DNA of 46,718 nt from Ruminococcus sp. (lineage in GTDB: Bacteria; Bacillota; Clostridia; Oscillospirales; Ruminococcaceae): the NCBI GenBank assembly GCA_017620025.1, contig JAFZRF010000026.1, forward strand, positions 1 through 46,718, read 5' to 3'. How positions within the stretch are numbered: the stretch's first letter is position 1; every line of letters begins with the position of its first letter. Shown here one piece after another: positions 22,218 to 30,317 of this stretch. The notes under the pieces are model-generated. The model was not told the DNA's origin. It saw only the letters and a list, made by a program, of their open reading frames with translations, and did no database searches. A program made the translations under genes and the position numbers.

Positions 22218-24155
22218 TCATTCAGTTCCGGCCAGTCTGCGGCACATCACTACATAATCGAATGTATCAAGCACACCGTCATTTACGAAGTCAGCAGCCT
22301 TCCAGTTCTTTATTTCAGCGGAAGTATCACCGAGGAGCCAGTTCTGTATCGTTACTGCATCTGCAACATTGAACTTGCCGTCGCCGCTGATGTCACCGGC
22401 TACCACCGGCTTTTCAGTAGGTTTCTCGGTGGGCTTTTCTGTGGGTTTCTCGGTAGGCTTTTCAGTAGGCTCTTCTGTCTGCCCGGAAGTCAGCATCTCC
22501 TTTATCTCCTTCGTTTCAAGGCAGTACTGCCAGATGCTGCCGTCCGTGCGAAGGATGTACATATAGTTGTATCCGGTCTCACTGTCCGATCTGCGGGTAA
22601 GCACTCTTTCAATGCCGCTCATGGAGAAGTGTTTATCATGCCATTCTATCGAGAGCACATCGTCATTTGAGATAATACAGTATGCTGTCTCCTCTGCCGG
22701 ATCGTAGTAGCTCAGCTTGAAGGAGGCATCGTACCGGTAGGCAGGCTTTTTCTCAGTGTAGTGCACTATCTCCTCTTCCTCGCCGCTGAAGTTGTAGTAA
22801 TGTCCGTCTAAGGTCTTGTAGCAGCGCACCGACCCCTCAGCGTTATGGTAATCGCCAACGCTCTCTACATTCTCGGCCTTCTTTGTCACCTCGGCCGTTC
22901 TGCCTACAGTGCGTACTGTCCAGAGCGTATTATTCTCGTCAATGAACATTGAGCTCATGTTCCATTTCGGATTCATGATACCGGTCGGAGTTATGATAAC
23001 CTCAGCCTCGTTGTCATCATTTACATTGTAATAGTACCATATAACCTCTCCGGACTTTGAGATGTAGAACTCATCACCCTTGGCAGCAAATTCCTTAAAG
23101 TCATCTGCTATCTTATATACCCAGGGCAGCCTGTCTATCTTGTAGGGCACCCAGAGCTGACCGTCCGATGTTACTGCACGCTCGAAAGCAATGCTCTCGA
23201 ATTTCTGATCCGGCACAGGCTCCTTGTTGACATAGAGCGTTCCGTCATTCTTGAGAAGCAGATCGGTGGTATAGCTCTGATTCATTCTCGCCTTTGAAGA
23301 AGCATACATAATGTCCTTTACATCCTTCTCCATAACGCTTATATCCTTGCCCTTGATGCCGTAGAGAGTGCCGTCACGCAGCACGCCGTAGGCCTTGTCC
23401 CAGGAGAGGGTGGCGAATTTGTTTTCAGTCTTTGTGTCATGGAGCTCCGGTGAATAAACATCCTGCTCTGTAACAGTGATATGACCCTTGAAGCGCTCCT
23501 CTCCGTCAACTATGACATGGTAATCGGTCTCACCGGGAGCAACTGCATATATACCTCTTACCGGGCCGAATACGGAAGTGTAGAAGCCGGCCGTCTCTGC
23601 AACGGACTCATCGTCTATCACTACGCTGTACTCATGCTTCCACAGTATGTTATCCGGGAATGCACCTATCTTTGACCTGAATCCCTTCTCGACCGTAACA
23701 TCCGGGCAGCGCATGACCGCAAGCCTCTTTTCAAGGTCTATCTGCGGCATATCGGTGATCTCGCAGATGTCGAGCTCAAGATCCCTGATGAATGATATAT
23801 CATCTATCGGAAGATTATCTATCAGCAGATCGGTAAGTGAATCCATTTCACTTAACACTGAGTAATCAGTGATATCACCGTTGCTCAGGAGCACTCTCGT
23901 ACACTTGTCAAGGTCGGCAAGCCATGAGATATCAGTAACGCCTGTCAGGTCAAGGCTTATAAGGTCGGCATTTTTCAGTTCCTCCATCGTGATGATGTTG
24001 TCGCTGTTCTTGTCGTACTTCCACGATACCTCCATGAGCTGATCGTAGGCAGCCTGCCCGATATCGGCCGGAACCGCTTCCTCTGCACTGACTGTTACAG
24101 GAACTGTATTCAGGAGCAGCGAGAGCCCTGCAATTATCGAAATGATCCTTTTCAT
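22218..24155 (-). CDS. Secreted dockerin protein with EF-hand, LRR and propeller-like repeats
   Basis: The order in this 645-aa protein is as follows. A signal peptide (about 1-24) comes first, then a single EF-hand loop at 48-59 (DKNSDNIITMEE) and a short leucine-rich-repeat-like stretch (about 65-135). A large domain with recurring GTLY/NTLW/GSIW motifs (about 230-560) resembles an RCC1-type propeller (LRDGTLYGI, KNDGTLYVN, DENNTLWTV, RTDGSIWQY). A five-fold PTEK tandem linker (about 563-585) leads to a C-terminal dockerin (about 588-643) of the NWKAAD subtype. No catalytic motif is seen. It is probably a binding or structural component docked on the cellulosome. It has its own promoter and terminator. 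Confidence 0.88.
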   Translation of the reverse strand: MKRIISIIAGLSLLLNTVPVTVSAEEAVPADIGQAAYDQLMEVSWKYDKNSDNIITMEELKNADLISLDLTGVTDISWLADLDKCTRVLLSNGDITDYSVLSEMDSLTDLLIDNLPIDDISFIRDLELDICEITDMPQIDLEKRLAVMRCPDVTVEKGFRSKIGAFPDNILWKHEYSVVIDDESVAETAGFYTSVFGPVRGIYAVAPGETDYHVIVDGEERFKGHITVTEQDVYSPELHDTKTENKFATLSWDKAYGVLRDGTLYGIKGKDISVMEKDVKDIMYASSKARMNQSYTTDLLLKNDGTLYVNKEPVPDQKFESIAFERAVTSDGQLWVPYKIDRLPWVYKIADDFKEFAAKGDEFYISKSGEVIWYYYNVNDDNEAEVIITPTGIMNPKWNMSSMFIDENNTLWTVRTVGRTAEVTKKAENVESVGDYHNAEGSVRCYKTLDGHYYNFSGEEEEIVHYTEKKPAYRYDASFKLSYYDPAEETAYCIISNDDVLSIEWHDKHFSMSGIERVLTRRSDSETGYNYMYILRTDGSIWQYCLETKEIKEMLTSGQTEEPTEKPTEKPTEKPTEKPTEKPVVAGDISGDGKFNVADAVTIQNWLLGDTSAEIKNWKAADFVNDGVLDTFDYVVMCRRLAGTE

Positions 24156-24247
24156 AATGTCCTCCTATATCACAAAATGTCGGTATACCGTCTTTTCCGC
24201 AGCATCCGCACTCCCCGGATGCAATGCAGTACAGACTGTATAATAAT

Positions 24248-24276
24248 ATTATAGCATCGCAGCCATAAAAAGTCAA
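24248..24276 (-). promoter_or_regulatory. Promoter of the large dockerin gene
   Basis: On the minus strand TTGACT and TATAAT are separated by 17 bp. Confidence 0.8.
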
Positions 24277-24330
24277 GTGTTTTACATATTAGCAAAACGA
24301 AGATAAATTCGGAAAATGTAAAAACAATTG

Positions 24331-24359
24331 TTGTAATACGCCGGACAATGTGGTATAAT
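24331..24359 (+). promoter_or_regulatory. Promoter of the nitroreductase operon
   Basis: TTGTAA and TATAAT are separated by 17 bp, divergent from the dockerin gene promoter. Confidence 0.75.
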
Positions 24360-24400
24360 ATAGATACCATATTAAAACTACCAAAGAAAGAGGTGCAATC

Positions 24401-25063
24401 ATGAACATAAGAGAAGCTATCAGAGCACGCCACAGCGTAAGACAGTACAAGAAGGAACCCATCTCGGCACAGGACAGAGAAAAGCTGACAGAGCTTATCT
24501 CTGAGGTCAACGGAGACAGCGGTCTGAATATCCAGATCATCTTCGATGAACCGAAATGTCTCGATTCGGTCCTTGCAAGATTCAGCAAATTCAGGAACGC
24601 AGAAAACTACATTGCCATTGTCGGAGACAAGTCGCTTGCAGACCTCAACGAGCGTGCCGGCTACTTCGGGGAGAAGATAGTCATAGCCGCGCAGATGATG
24701 GGCCTCAATACCTGCTGGATAGGCGGCAGCTTCAGCAGAAAGAACTGCGGGGCAGCCATCGGTGATGACGAGAAGCTCGTATGCATCATCGCCATAGGCT
24801 ACGGCCTCAATGAGGGTGCAAGGCACAAGTCAAAGCCCTTCGCAAAGCTGTGTGATATCCCGGAGGCTGAGATGCCGGTATGGTTCAAGGCAGGTATGAT
24901 AGCCGCTATGATGGCGCCCACAGCACTGAACCAGCAGAAATTCTTTGTCGAGATGCAGGGCGAGGAGGCTCTTATAACCACCAACGGCGGCGGCATGGCG
25001 CAGATTGATCTCGGCATAGTAAAATACAACTTCGAGGCTGCCTCAGGACACAGGTGCGTCTGA
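24401..25063 (+). CDS. Nitroreductase-family flavoprotein
   Basis: The 220-aa protein starts MNIREAIRARHSVRQYKKEPIS, the conserved FMN-phosphate-binding opening of the family (R-x-S-x-R). Other features are AAQMMGLNTCWIGG in the middle and APTALNQQ near the C-terminus. The layout fits the TM1586-type putative nitroreductases (PF14512), where two half domains form the fold. The physiological substrate is unknown. It heads a small operon with a 65-aa membrane peptide and a GNAT acetyltransferase. Confidence 0.88.
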   Translation: MNIREAIRARHSVRQYKKEPISAQDREKLTELISEVNGDSGLNIQIIFDEPKCLDSVLARFSKFRNAENYIAIVGDKSLADLNERAGYFGEKIVIAAQMMGLNTCWIGGSFSRKNCGAAIGDDEKLVCIIAIGYGLNEGARHKSKPFAKLCDIPEAEMPVWFKAGMIAAMMAPTALNQQKFFVEMQGEEALITTNGGGMAQIDLGIVKYNFEAASGHRCV

Positions 25064-25109
25064 CGATTATCCGCACCGGCCGGCAGAAGGATGAAGGGAG
25101 AAGACAGCA

Positions 25110-25307
25110 ATGAGAAGAAGGAGCAAAAAGCAGCGGATCATATCCGGCATACTTGCCCTGGCTATGATCACATCCATACTGCTCGGTGCAGGCTACGGCA
25201 TACTCGCAGCAAGGAACCGCCGCAGGAAGCCTGTCCAGACTACAGACATGAGCTGTATACAGACTGATGAAGAAGCAAAGGAGCAGATGACTGATATAAG
25301 GAGCTGA
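25110..25307 (+). CDS. Small single-span membrane protein
   Basis: The 65-residue product has a very basic N-terminus (RRRSKKQR), one membrane helix (about 10-33, IISGILALAMITSILLGAGYGIL), a second basic patch (NRRRK) and a polar tail. GGGAG lies ahead of the start, and AAGGAG for the next gene overlaps its 3' end. No family is recognised. The tight spacing and good ribosome binding site support a real gene. Confidence 0.7.
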   Translation: MRRRSKKQRIISGILALAMITSILLGAGYGILAARNRRRKPVQTTDMSCIQTDEEAKEQMTDIRS

Positions 25308-25313
25308 TCTTTT

Positions 25314-25814
25314 ATGAGACTGAGACCGTATATACACTGCCTTGATTTTGAGACGTTAAGAAAATGGATGACAGACGAAAGAACTCACTCGTTATGGAGC
25401 GCCGGACGCTTCCCCTTCCCGCTCGAAGGAAACAGCTTCCGGCAGTCCCTCGATGATATCGCACTGCGCAGCTGCGACGCACCGTTCATAGCCACAGACG
25501 ATGACGGAAAGCCGGTCGGCTTCTTCTGCTATTCTGTAAATCCCGCCTCCAATGAGGGAATGCTGAAATTCGTGATGATAGACAGCAGCCTTCGCGGAAA
25601 GGGATACGGCAGACAGATGATAGAGCTTGCCGTGAGCTATGCTTTTCAGTTCACCGGAGCGGAAGCCGTCATACTGAACGTGTTCTCCGTGAACGAGGCC
25701 GCAAAGCACTGCTATCTGAGCGCCGGCTTCACAGTCCGCACGGAAACCCCTGACGCATTCGCCTACAAGAACGAATCATGGGGCAGATGCAATATGATAA
25801 TACATAAAGCCTGA
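25314..25814 (+). CDS. GNAT-family N-acetyltransferase
   Basis: The 166-aa protein has the acetyl-CoA binding pattern RGKGYGRQMIELAV (about residues 95-108), followed by the VNEAAKHCYLSAGF strand-helix of the family. It transfers an acetyl group to an unknown amine. It starts 6 bp after the small membrane protein gene and ends the operon. Confidence 0.9.
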   Translation: MRLRPYIHCLDFETLRKWMTDERTHSLWSAGRFPFPLEGNSFRQSLDDIALRSCDAPFIATDDDGKPVGFFCYSVNPASNEGMLKFVMIDSSLRGKGYGRQMIELAVSYAFQFTGAEAVILNVFSVNEAAKHCYLSAGFTVRTETPDAFAYKNESWGRCNMIIHKA

Positions 25815-25825
25815 AAAAAATACAG

Positions 25826-25852
25826 CGCCCGGACCTGTCGTCCGGGCGTTTC
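25826..25852 (+). terminator. Terminator of the nitroreductase operon
   Basis: CGCCCGGAC and GTCCGGGCG form a 9-bp stem followed by TTTCTTT, 11 bp after the GNAT stop. Confidence 0.88.
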
Positions 25853-25876
25853 TTTCTGCCTGTAAGCCATAGTTCA

Positions 25877-26051
25877 ATCAGGGGCGCCTTCACTTGCAAG
25901 GCGTCCCCTCTTCCAAAACAGTCCCCCGGACTGTTTGGGAATTCAACCCTTGCGAAGCGCCCTGCGGATAAATGTGGGACTCTGTCCCACACCCTGCCAG
26001 AGGCGCTGCCTCTGGACTCCGCTAAAGGGGCGCAGCCCCTTTAGAATCCCA
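25877..26051. repeat. Multi-hairpin repeat, copy D
   Basis: This is a full-length copy, including the GTGGGACTCTGTCCCAC hairpin that is differently filled in copy C. The first stem has one mismatch (GGGGCGCCTT), and the second differs by one base (GTTTGGG). It lies between the convergent GNAT and PNPOx-like genes. Confidence 0.88.
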
Positions 26052-26084
26052 TATTTATGCAAGCATACAGTTCCTTGTTTTTTC

Positions 26085-26504
26085 TCAGCAGAGCTTAACC
26101 GGCTCCTTCGGCTCGAAATTCGTAGCCATGGTCCATGTTACGGCAGTACAGTTCTTCATCACGAATACCTGCATAAGGCCGTCTATGCCGTGCTCCTTCC
26201 ATGCCTGCAGGAACTTTCTCGTCGGGTGTGAGAATATCTCCTCACGGAGAACCGGATCCTCATTGAGTTCAAGCACTCCGGTCACCCTGATCTGTACCTC
26301 TCCGCAGGAGAAGCACATCTCTGCCTTGGGGTTCTCCATGATCTGACGGTATACATCCTTGGTGGATGCAGTATGGAACACGAAGCCGTTCTCGTCCGCA
26401 CGGAAGAGCAGCATACCTCTTACACGGGGCTGGTCGCCGTCCATTGTTGCAAGGTGGAATACAGGGTTTTTGCTGATAAGTTCAAAGATCTCATTTGCTG
26501 TCAT
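26085..26504 (-). CDS. Pyridoxamine 5'-phosphate oxidase-like flavin-binding protein
   Basis: The 139-aa protein has the split-barrel flavin-binding layout: NPVFHLATMDGDQPRVRGMLLFRADENGFVF at the N-terminus, then the KDVYRQIMENPKAEMCF helix and the VRVTGVLEL strand. Members bind FMN or F420 and reduce varied substrates; the exact role is unknown. It is monocistronic, with a palindrome inside its promoter. Confidence 0.88.
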   Translation of the reverse strand: MTANEIFELISKNPVFHLATMDGDQPRVRGMLLFRADENGFVFHTASTKDVYRQIMENPKAEMCFSCGEVQIRVTGVLELNEDPVLREEIFSHPTRKFLQAWKEHGIDGLMQVFVMKNCTAVTWTMATNFEPKEPVKLC

Positions 26505-26535
26505 TTTTCATCATCCTTTCTGATATGATAGTTAT

Positions 26536-26564
26536 ATTATACTCTCTCCGGAGAGATAAGTCTA
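26536..26564 (-). promoter_or_regulatory. Promoter of the PNPOx-like gene with a palindromic operator
   Basis: On the minus strand TAGACT and TATAAT are separated by 17 bp. The spacer contains the perfect 14-bp palindrome TCTCTCCGGAGAGA (26543-26556). A palindrome between the two hexamers is a classical repressor position. Confidence 0.65.
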
Positions 26565-26596
26565 TAAAAATACCGTCAGTGTTTTTCACTATCCCG

Positions 26597-27430
26597 TCAT
26601 TCTACATAGAGACTGCGGTATTCACTCGGAGTCAGCCCCGTTCTCTGCTGGAAGCATGAAGCAAAATGTGCGCTGCTGCTGAAGCCGCACCGGAGTGCTA
26701 TCTCCGTCACCGGCAGACTCTTCCGCCGCAGCATCGTCCGGGCATGGTTGATACGCACCTCGATAAGATACTCTATCGGTGTCCTGCCCGTCTCCTTCTT
26801 GAAGCGCCGGTTAAAGGTGGATTCCGACATACTTCCGAGGCCGGCAAGCCCTGCGACTGTTATATTGCTGCCGTAATGCAGCTCTATATAGTGCTGCGCC
26901 CTGGCTATGGAATAGTCATCCGATATCGCACGCATATCCATCGTCTCACCGAGCACGCTTCTTATAATCCAGTGGGTGATTATCTCCGACTGTGCGCCGA
27001 GTGTGATATCGGAATTCATCATCGATTTTCCGGACTCAAAGGCAAAGGTATTGAGCGCCTTTAGGATATCGCTGCATATCTCAAACCGCATCGGTGCGAA
27101 CACCGGCAGTTCTTCTGAGTAGAGCGCAAACCTCTCCTCGAAGTAGTCGGCAGCTGTCATAAGGCAGTAGTAATGATACCTGCCGTTCGCCTCTCCGGGG
27201 ATACCCGGAGAGAGCAGCTCAGCGCTGTAATGGAAATCATCCGAAGCGGCTGCAGAGAAGCTTATTATCATCATGTAGGAGGGACGTTCAGCGGCAGTTA
27301 TCAGCGGATAGCCGCAGGATGACTCCGCCGGTATGAAAAGCCCCATCTGCGGCCTGATATAGCAGTCGATATGCTCGAGTTCCCTGCCTGTGACACCGTC
27401 TCCGGCAAGTGCCCTTATCATATCATTCAT
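26597..27430 (-). CDS. AraC-family transcriptional regulator
   Basis: The 277-aa protein has an N-terminal effector domain (about 1-165) and a C-terminal double helix-turn-helix (about 175-275). The latter has the signature LAGLGSMSESTFNRRFKKETGRTPIEYL and ALRCGFSSSAHFASCFQQRTGLTPSEYR. It overlaps the NUDIX hydrolase gene by 4 bp, so both are coupled. The ligand and targets are unknown; the upstream gene may be linked to its signal. Confidence 0.92.
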   Translation of the reverse strand: MNDMIRALAGDGVTGRELEHIDCYIRPQMGLFIPAESSCGYPLITAAERPSYMMIISFSAAASDDFHYSAELLSPGIPGEANGRYHYYCLMTAADYFEERFALYSEELPVFAPMRFEICSDILKALNTFAFESGKSMMNSDITLGAQSEIITHWIIRSVLGETMDMRAISDDYSIARAQHYIELHYGSNITVAGLAGLGSMSESTFNRRFKKETGRTPIEYLIEVRINHARTMLRRKSLPVTEIALRCGFSSSAHFASCFQQRTGLTPSEYRSLYVE

Positions 27431-27948
27431 AGGCTCTTCTGCTCTGCAAGCAGCTCGAGTACCCTTGCCTCACGCTCTATCAGTGCCTCGTCATAGCCCT
27501 GATGGCCGTGGGTGCGGTTCGTTTCTATTCCTTCCTGAGGAAGGATGTACCTCAGACAGAAGCCCTCCTCATCCTCGTAGGCATCAAGGGACTGCTCTCC
27601 CGGCTCGCCGTCAGCCTCACAGAGGTAGTAGTAATTCTCCTGTGAGAATATGGTCTCGGGCTCCTTGTTGCTTTTGTTGATGCGTATTACAAGGCCGAAG
27701 TCACGGACGCTCTCCGGTATCACGGAAAGGCCGGTCTCCTCCCCTACCTCACGGACAAGAGCGGATATATGATCCTCGCCCTGCTCTATACCGCCGCCGG
27801 GAAATTTATAATAGTCATACTTCCGGCTGTACACCATGGCTACACATTCTCCCCTGCGCATAACGGCACGCACGGATGGACGGCTGAACTTTCTCCATGC
27901 CGGATCGTAGTCTTTTTTATCAAGTACAAATAAAGTATCCATTATCAT
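27427..27948 (-). CDS. NUDIX hydrolase
   Basis: The product of about 173 aa contains the complete Nudix box, starting GGGIEQGEDHISALV and continuing REVGEETGL (G-x5-E-x7-REUxEExGU). The family hydrolyses nucleoside diphosphates linked to another moiety. AGGAGG precedes ATG codons at 27948 (4 bp) and 27942 (10 bp), so the start is ambiguous by two codons. The open frame extends to 27990 without a ribosome binding site. It is the first gene of an operon with the AraC-type regulator. Confidence 0.9.
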   Translation of the reverse strand: MIMDTLFVLDKKDYDPAWRKFSRPSVRAVMRRGECVAMVYSRKYDYYKFPGGGIEQGEDHISALVREVGEETGLSVIPESVRDFGLVIRINKSNKEPETIFSQENYYYLCEADGEPGEQSLDAYEDEEGFCLRYILPQEGIETNRTHGHQGYDEALIEREARVLELLAEQKSL

Positions 27949-28019
27949 ACAACCTCCTTCAATACATCGATTATAACATATGCTCCGCAAGTATTCAAGC
28001 CATTATCACAATATTTACC

Positions 28020-28048
28020 TTGATTTTACCGACCGGATGTGATATAAT
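28020..28048 (+). promoter_or_regulatory. Promoter of the CotH gene
   Basis: TTGATT and TATAAT are separated by 17 bp, about 190 bp before the start codon. A second TATAAT lies at 28129-28134 with a poor -35. Confidence 0.6.
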
Positions 28049-28072
28049 GCTTTTCACAGAAATAAGACCGTT

Positions 28073-28110
28073 TTAGAGACAAATTAGATGTGACTTAGAG
28101 GACAATTAGA
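28073..28110. repeat. Direct repeats ahead of the CotH gene
   Basis: TTAGAG-ACAAATTAGA (from 28073) and TTAGAG-GACAATTAGA (from 28095) are imperfect direct repeats with 22-bp periodicity, two helical turns. They lie between two possible -10 boxes and may bind a regulator. Confidence 0.45.
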
Positions 28111-28142
28111 GAAATACTGTGATATACTTATAATACTGAAAT

Positions 28143-28202
28143 CCGCAGCAGGGTACGGACATGAAAGCTGCGGAACGTACAGGCCGGATACAGCCGGCCT
28201 TT
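28143..28202 (+). promoter_or_regulatory. Structured leader of the CotH gene
   Basis: CCGCAGC (28143-28149) pairs with GCTGCGG (28167-28173). AGGCCGG and CCGGCCT (28181-28200) then form a terminator-like hairpin with only TTT after it. An attenuation role is possible but unproven. Confidence 0.4.
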
Positions 28203-28239
28203 GAACCTCGTCATTATTAACGTTGATAAGGAGAAAAAC

Positions 28240-29880
28240 ATGAAACATTCCAGTAAATACCTTTCCATGGCGCTTGCAGCCGTTCTTCTGACAGGCTGCT
28301 CTGCTCCCGCTGTACAGAACAGCAGCCAGAGCGCCGAGACGCCTGCCGACGTTCAGACAGATGCAACCGAAGCCATAGCAGAGGAAGCAACGGAAAAAGA
28401 GAGACCGCAGGTCGAGCAGAAGACTCTCCCCGTTCTTTCCATTACCACCAAGAGCACAGACCCCGATGTAATGAAATTCGTGACCGAGCCCGTAGCCGAG
28501 CACGTTGCAGAGGCAATAGCCTCCTGGACACCCGGCTATAAGATACCGATCGCACCCTACTATGAGGAATGCACAGTCACCCTCACCGATGCCGACGGCA
28601 TCTCCCTTCTGGCCGATGCTGACGCTCAGGTGAAGGTAAGAGGAAACTGGACTACCGTATACGAAAAAAAGCCGCTCAGGATAAAGTTCACCGATAAGAC
28701 GAATATGCTCGGACTCTGCGACGGAGCAGACCAGAGAAACTGGCTCCTCCTTGCAGAATACAAGGACGGCTCAATGCTCCGCAACAAGGCTGCATTCTCA
28801 GCAGCAAAGGAGATACTCGGCGCAGACGGTCTCTACTCCACAGACTCAGAGTTTGTCACCGTTGAGATAAACGGCGAATACTACGGTGTATACCTCCTCA
28901 CGGATATGCAGCAGGTATCCTCCCACAGGGTTGATATCACCGAGCCCGAGCCTGAGTATACCGGCACCGATATCGGTTACTTCCTTGAATTCGACGGCTA
29001 CTTCTACAACGAGGATGAGCTTCACGGCTTCCATGTTGACTACGCCGACAACGCCGCACTAATCCCCTATGACGGCAACGACGGCACCGGCAACAGGATA
29101 AAGTGTCTCCCGAGCTCCATCATCGATCCGAAGGACGATGTGGGTTTCACTATCAAGAGCGAGATCAACTCACAGGAGCAGCACGACTTCATCGAGAACT
29201 TCGTGAACAATACCTACCGCATAATGTATGAGGCAGCCTATAACGACAAGGCCTTCGTCTTCGACGATGATTATTCTTCTATCTCTGAAACTTCTGACAT
29301 CACTCCTCAGGAGGCAGTCGAGAAGGTAGTCAATGTGGATTCTCTTGCCGATACATACATCATCAGCGACCTCACCTGCGATGCCGATATCTACTGGTCA
29401 AGCTTCTACATGGACGTTGATTTCGGCGAGAACGGCGACAGAAAGCTCACCTTTGAAGCTCCCTGGGATTTCGATTCCTCCATGGGCAACAAGGACAGAT
29501 GTATCAACGGCGCAGGATTCTATGCCTGCAGCATAGTACCTGACGTAAACGGTAATGTTTACAAGACCTGCAACCCGTGGCTCGTGGTGCTCGCATACGA
29601 GGACTGGTACCAGGACATCATAAAGGAAAAGTGGACAAGAGCCTACGACGGCGGAGTTTTCGACAGAGCTATCGGGCTTGTTGAAAACGACAGCGCCGCA
29701 CTCCAGGACGAATTCACAAAGAACTATGACAAGTGGGACAACATAAAGCACAACGAGGATTTTGTGAACGAGCTCTCAGAGCCTGCCGCAGCCTGCAAAA
29801 CAGAGCAGGAGGCCGCCGACTTCCTTGCAGACTGGCTCCGCAAGAGAGTAGACTGGCTCAACACCAAGTGGCACAAATAA
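28240..29880 (+). CDS. CotH-kinase family lipoprotein
   Basis: The 546-aa protein has a lipoprotein signal (lipobox LLTGC, cysteine at about 19) and a low-complexity linker (about 20-75). A CotH domain (about 90-540) follows, with VRGNWTTVYEKKPLRIKF and LLAEYKDGSMLRNKAAF near the front and the PWDFDSSMGN metal motif. CotH-like proteins are atypical secreted protein kinases, and in ruminococci they are often surface or cellulosome-linked. The in-frame TTG at 28201 is rejected; the ATG at 28240 has AAGGAG 7 bp upstream. No dockerin is present, so lipid anchoring is expected. It is monocistronic. Confidence 0.92.
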   Translation: MKHSSKYLSMALAAVLLTGCSAPAVQNSSQSAETPADVQTDATEAIAEEATEKERPQVEQKTLPVLSITTKSTDPDVMKFVTEPVAEHVAEAIASWTPGYKIPIAPYYEECTVTLTDADGISLLADADAQVKVRGNWTTVYEKKPLRIKFTDKTNMLGLCDGADQRNWLLLAEYKDGSMLRNKAAFSAAKEILGADGLYSTDSEFVTVEINGEYYGVYLLTDMQQVSSHRVDITEPEPEYTGTDIGYFLEFDGYFYNEDELHGFHVDYADNAALIPYDGNDGTGNRIKCLPSSIIDPKDDVGFTIKSEINSQEQHDFIENFVNNTYRIMYEAAYNDKAFVFDDDYSSISETSDITPQEAVEKVVNVDSLADTYIISDLTCDADIYWSSFYMDVDFGENGDRKLTFEAPWDFDSSMGNKDRCINGAGFYACSIVPDVNGNVYKTCNPWLVVLAYEDWYQDIIKEKWTRAYDGGVFDRAIGLVENDSAALQDEFTKNYDKWDNIKHNEDFVNELSEPAAACKTEQEAADFLADWLRKRVDWLNTKWHK

Positions 29881-29891
29881 AACAGTACACA

Positions 29892-29917
29892 GCGCCGGTC
29901 GTTATGACCGGCGTTTT
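29892..29917 (+). terminator. Terminator of the CotH gene
   Basis: GCGCCGGTC and GACCGGCG form a stable stem with a 5-nt loop and TTTT, 11 bp after the stop. Confidence 0.88.
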
Positions 29918-29958
29918 AACATATGACATTTGTCATCATCAAAGTGACACACGGCATA

Positions 29959-29987
29959 TTGTAACAGGCCTGTATCTGCGGTATAAT
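29959..29987 (+). promoter_or_regulatory. Promoter of the orphan RNA
   Basis: TTGTAA and TATAAT are separated by 17 bp, the same hexamers as the nitroreductase promoter. No gene with a ribosome binding site follows for 490 bp. Confidence 0.65.
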
Positions 29988-29993
29988 ATAATC

Positions 29994-30310
29994 ACTGAAG
30001 ATGAAGGAGATGATACCCCCGAAGACATCAGGGTATCACACTATGACATACAGTTATCATCTCCGCTGCAGCCTCTGCCGCAGCAGTCTGCAATACAGAC
30101 TCAAGAGATACCGACATCACGGATAGATCAGCAGACAGTACATAACGGTATCATCTCCTGCATCTCAGACCATTGTCTCCCTCCGTTCACTGCGGAGAGC
30201 GGACAGATAATAAAGACATTTCTTCCCGGCATCATCTGCCTTGTAAATATAGGGACAATCCTGCCCCTCTGCGGTTTTCTGTTTCTCCGCGGAGGGGCAG
30301 GATTATTTAT
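29994..30310 (+). ncRNA. Candidate orphan structured RNA of about 315 nt
   Basis: The unit has its own promoter (29959-29987) and its own very strong terminator (stem 30257-30269 / 30292-30304). Inside, GGAGATGATACC (30006-30017) is perfectly complementary to GGTATCATCTCC (30147-30158). Ten bases of the same arm also pair with TATCATCTCC (30055-30064), and GATACCC pairs with GGGTATC (30031-30037). These are competing helices. AGTCTG/CAGACT (30085-30101) and GCTGC/GCAGC (30065-30084) are local hairpins. No convincing reading frame is present: the longest with an ATG near the start (30001, 41 codons) has no ribosome binding site. I do not recognise tmRNA, RNase P, SRP or 6S signatures. Confidence 0.55.
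30257..30304 (+). terminator. Terminator of the orphan RNA
   Basis: AATCCTGCCCCTC and GAGGGGCAGGATT form a perfect 13-bp stem with a 22-nt inner part that can pair further (TGCGG/CCGCG). ATTATTTAT follows. Confidence 0.8.
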
Positions 30311-30317
30311 CTGTCTG

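Noticed and set aside
30001-30126. 41-codon frame (two Cys, basic tail) within the orphan RNA
   Set aside because: The ATG lies only a few bases after the predicted start of transcription without a ribosome binding site, and the region is dominated by RNA helices; kept only as a low-probability alternative.
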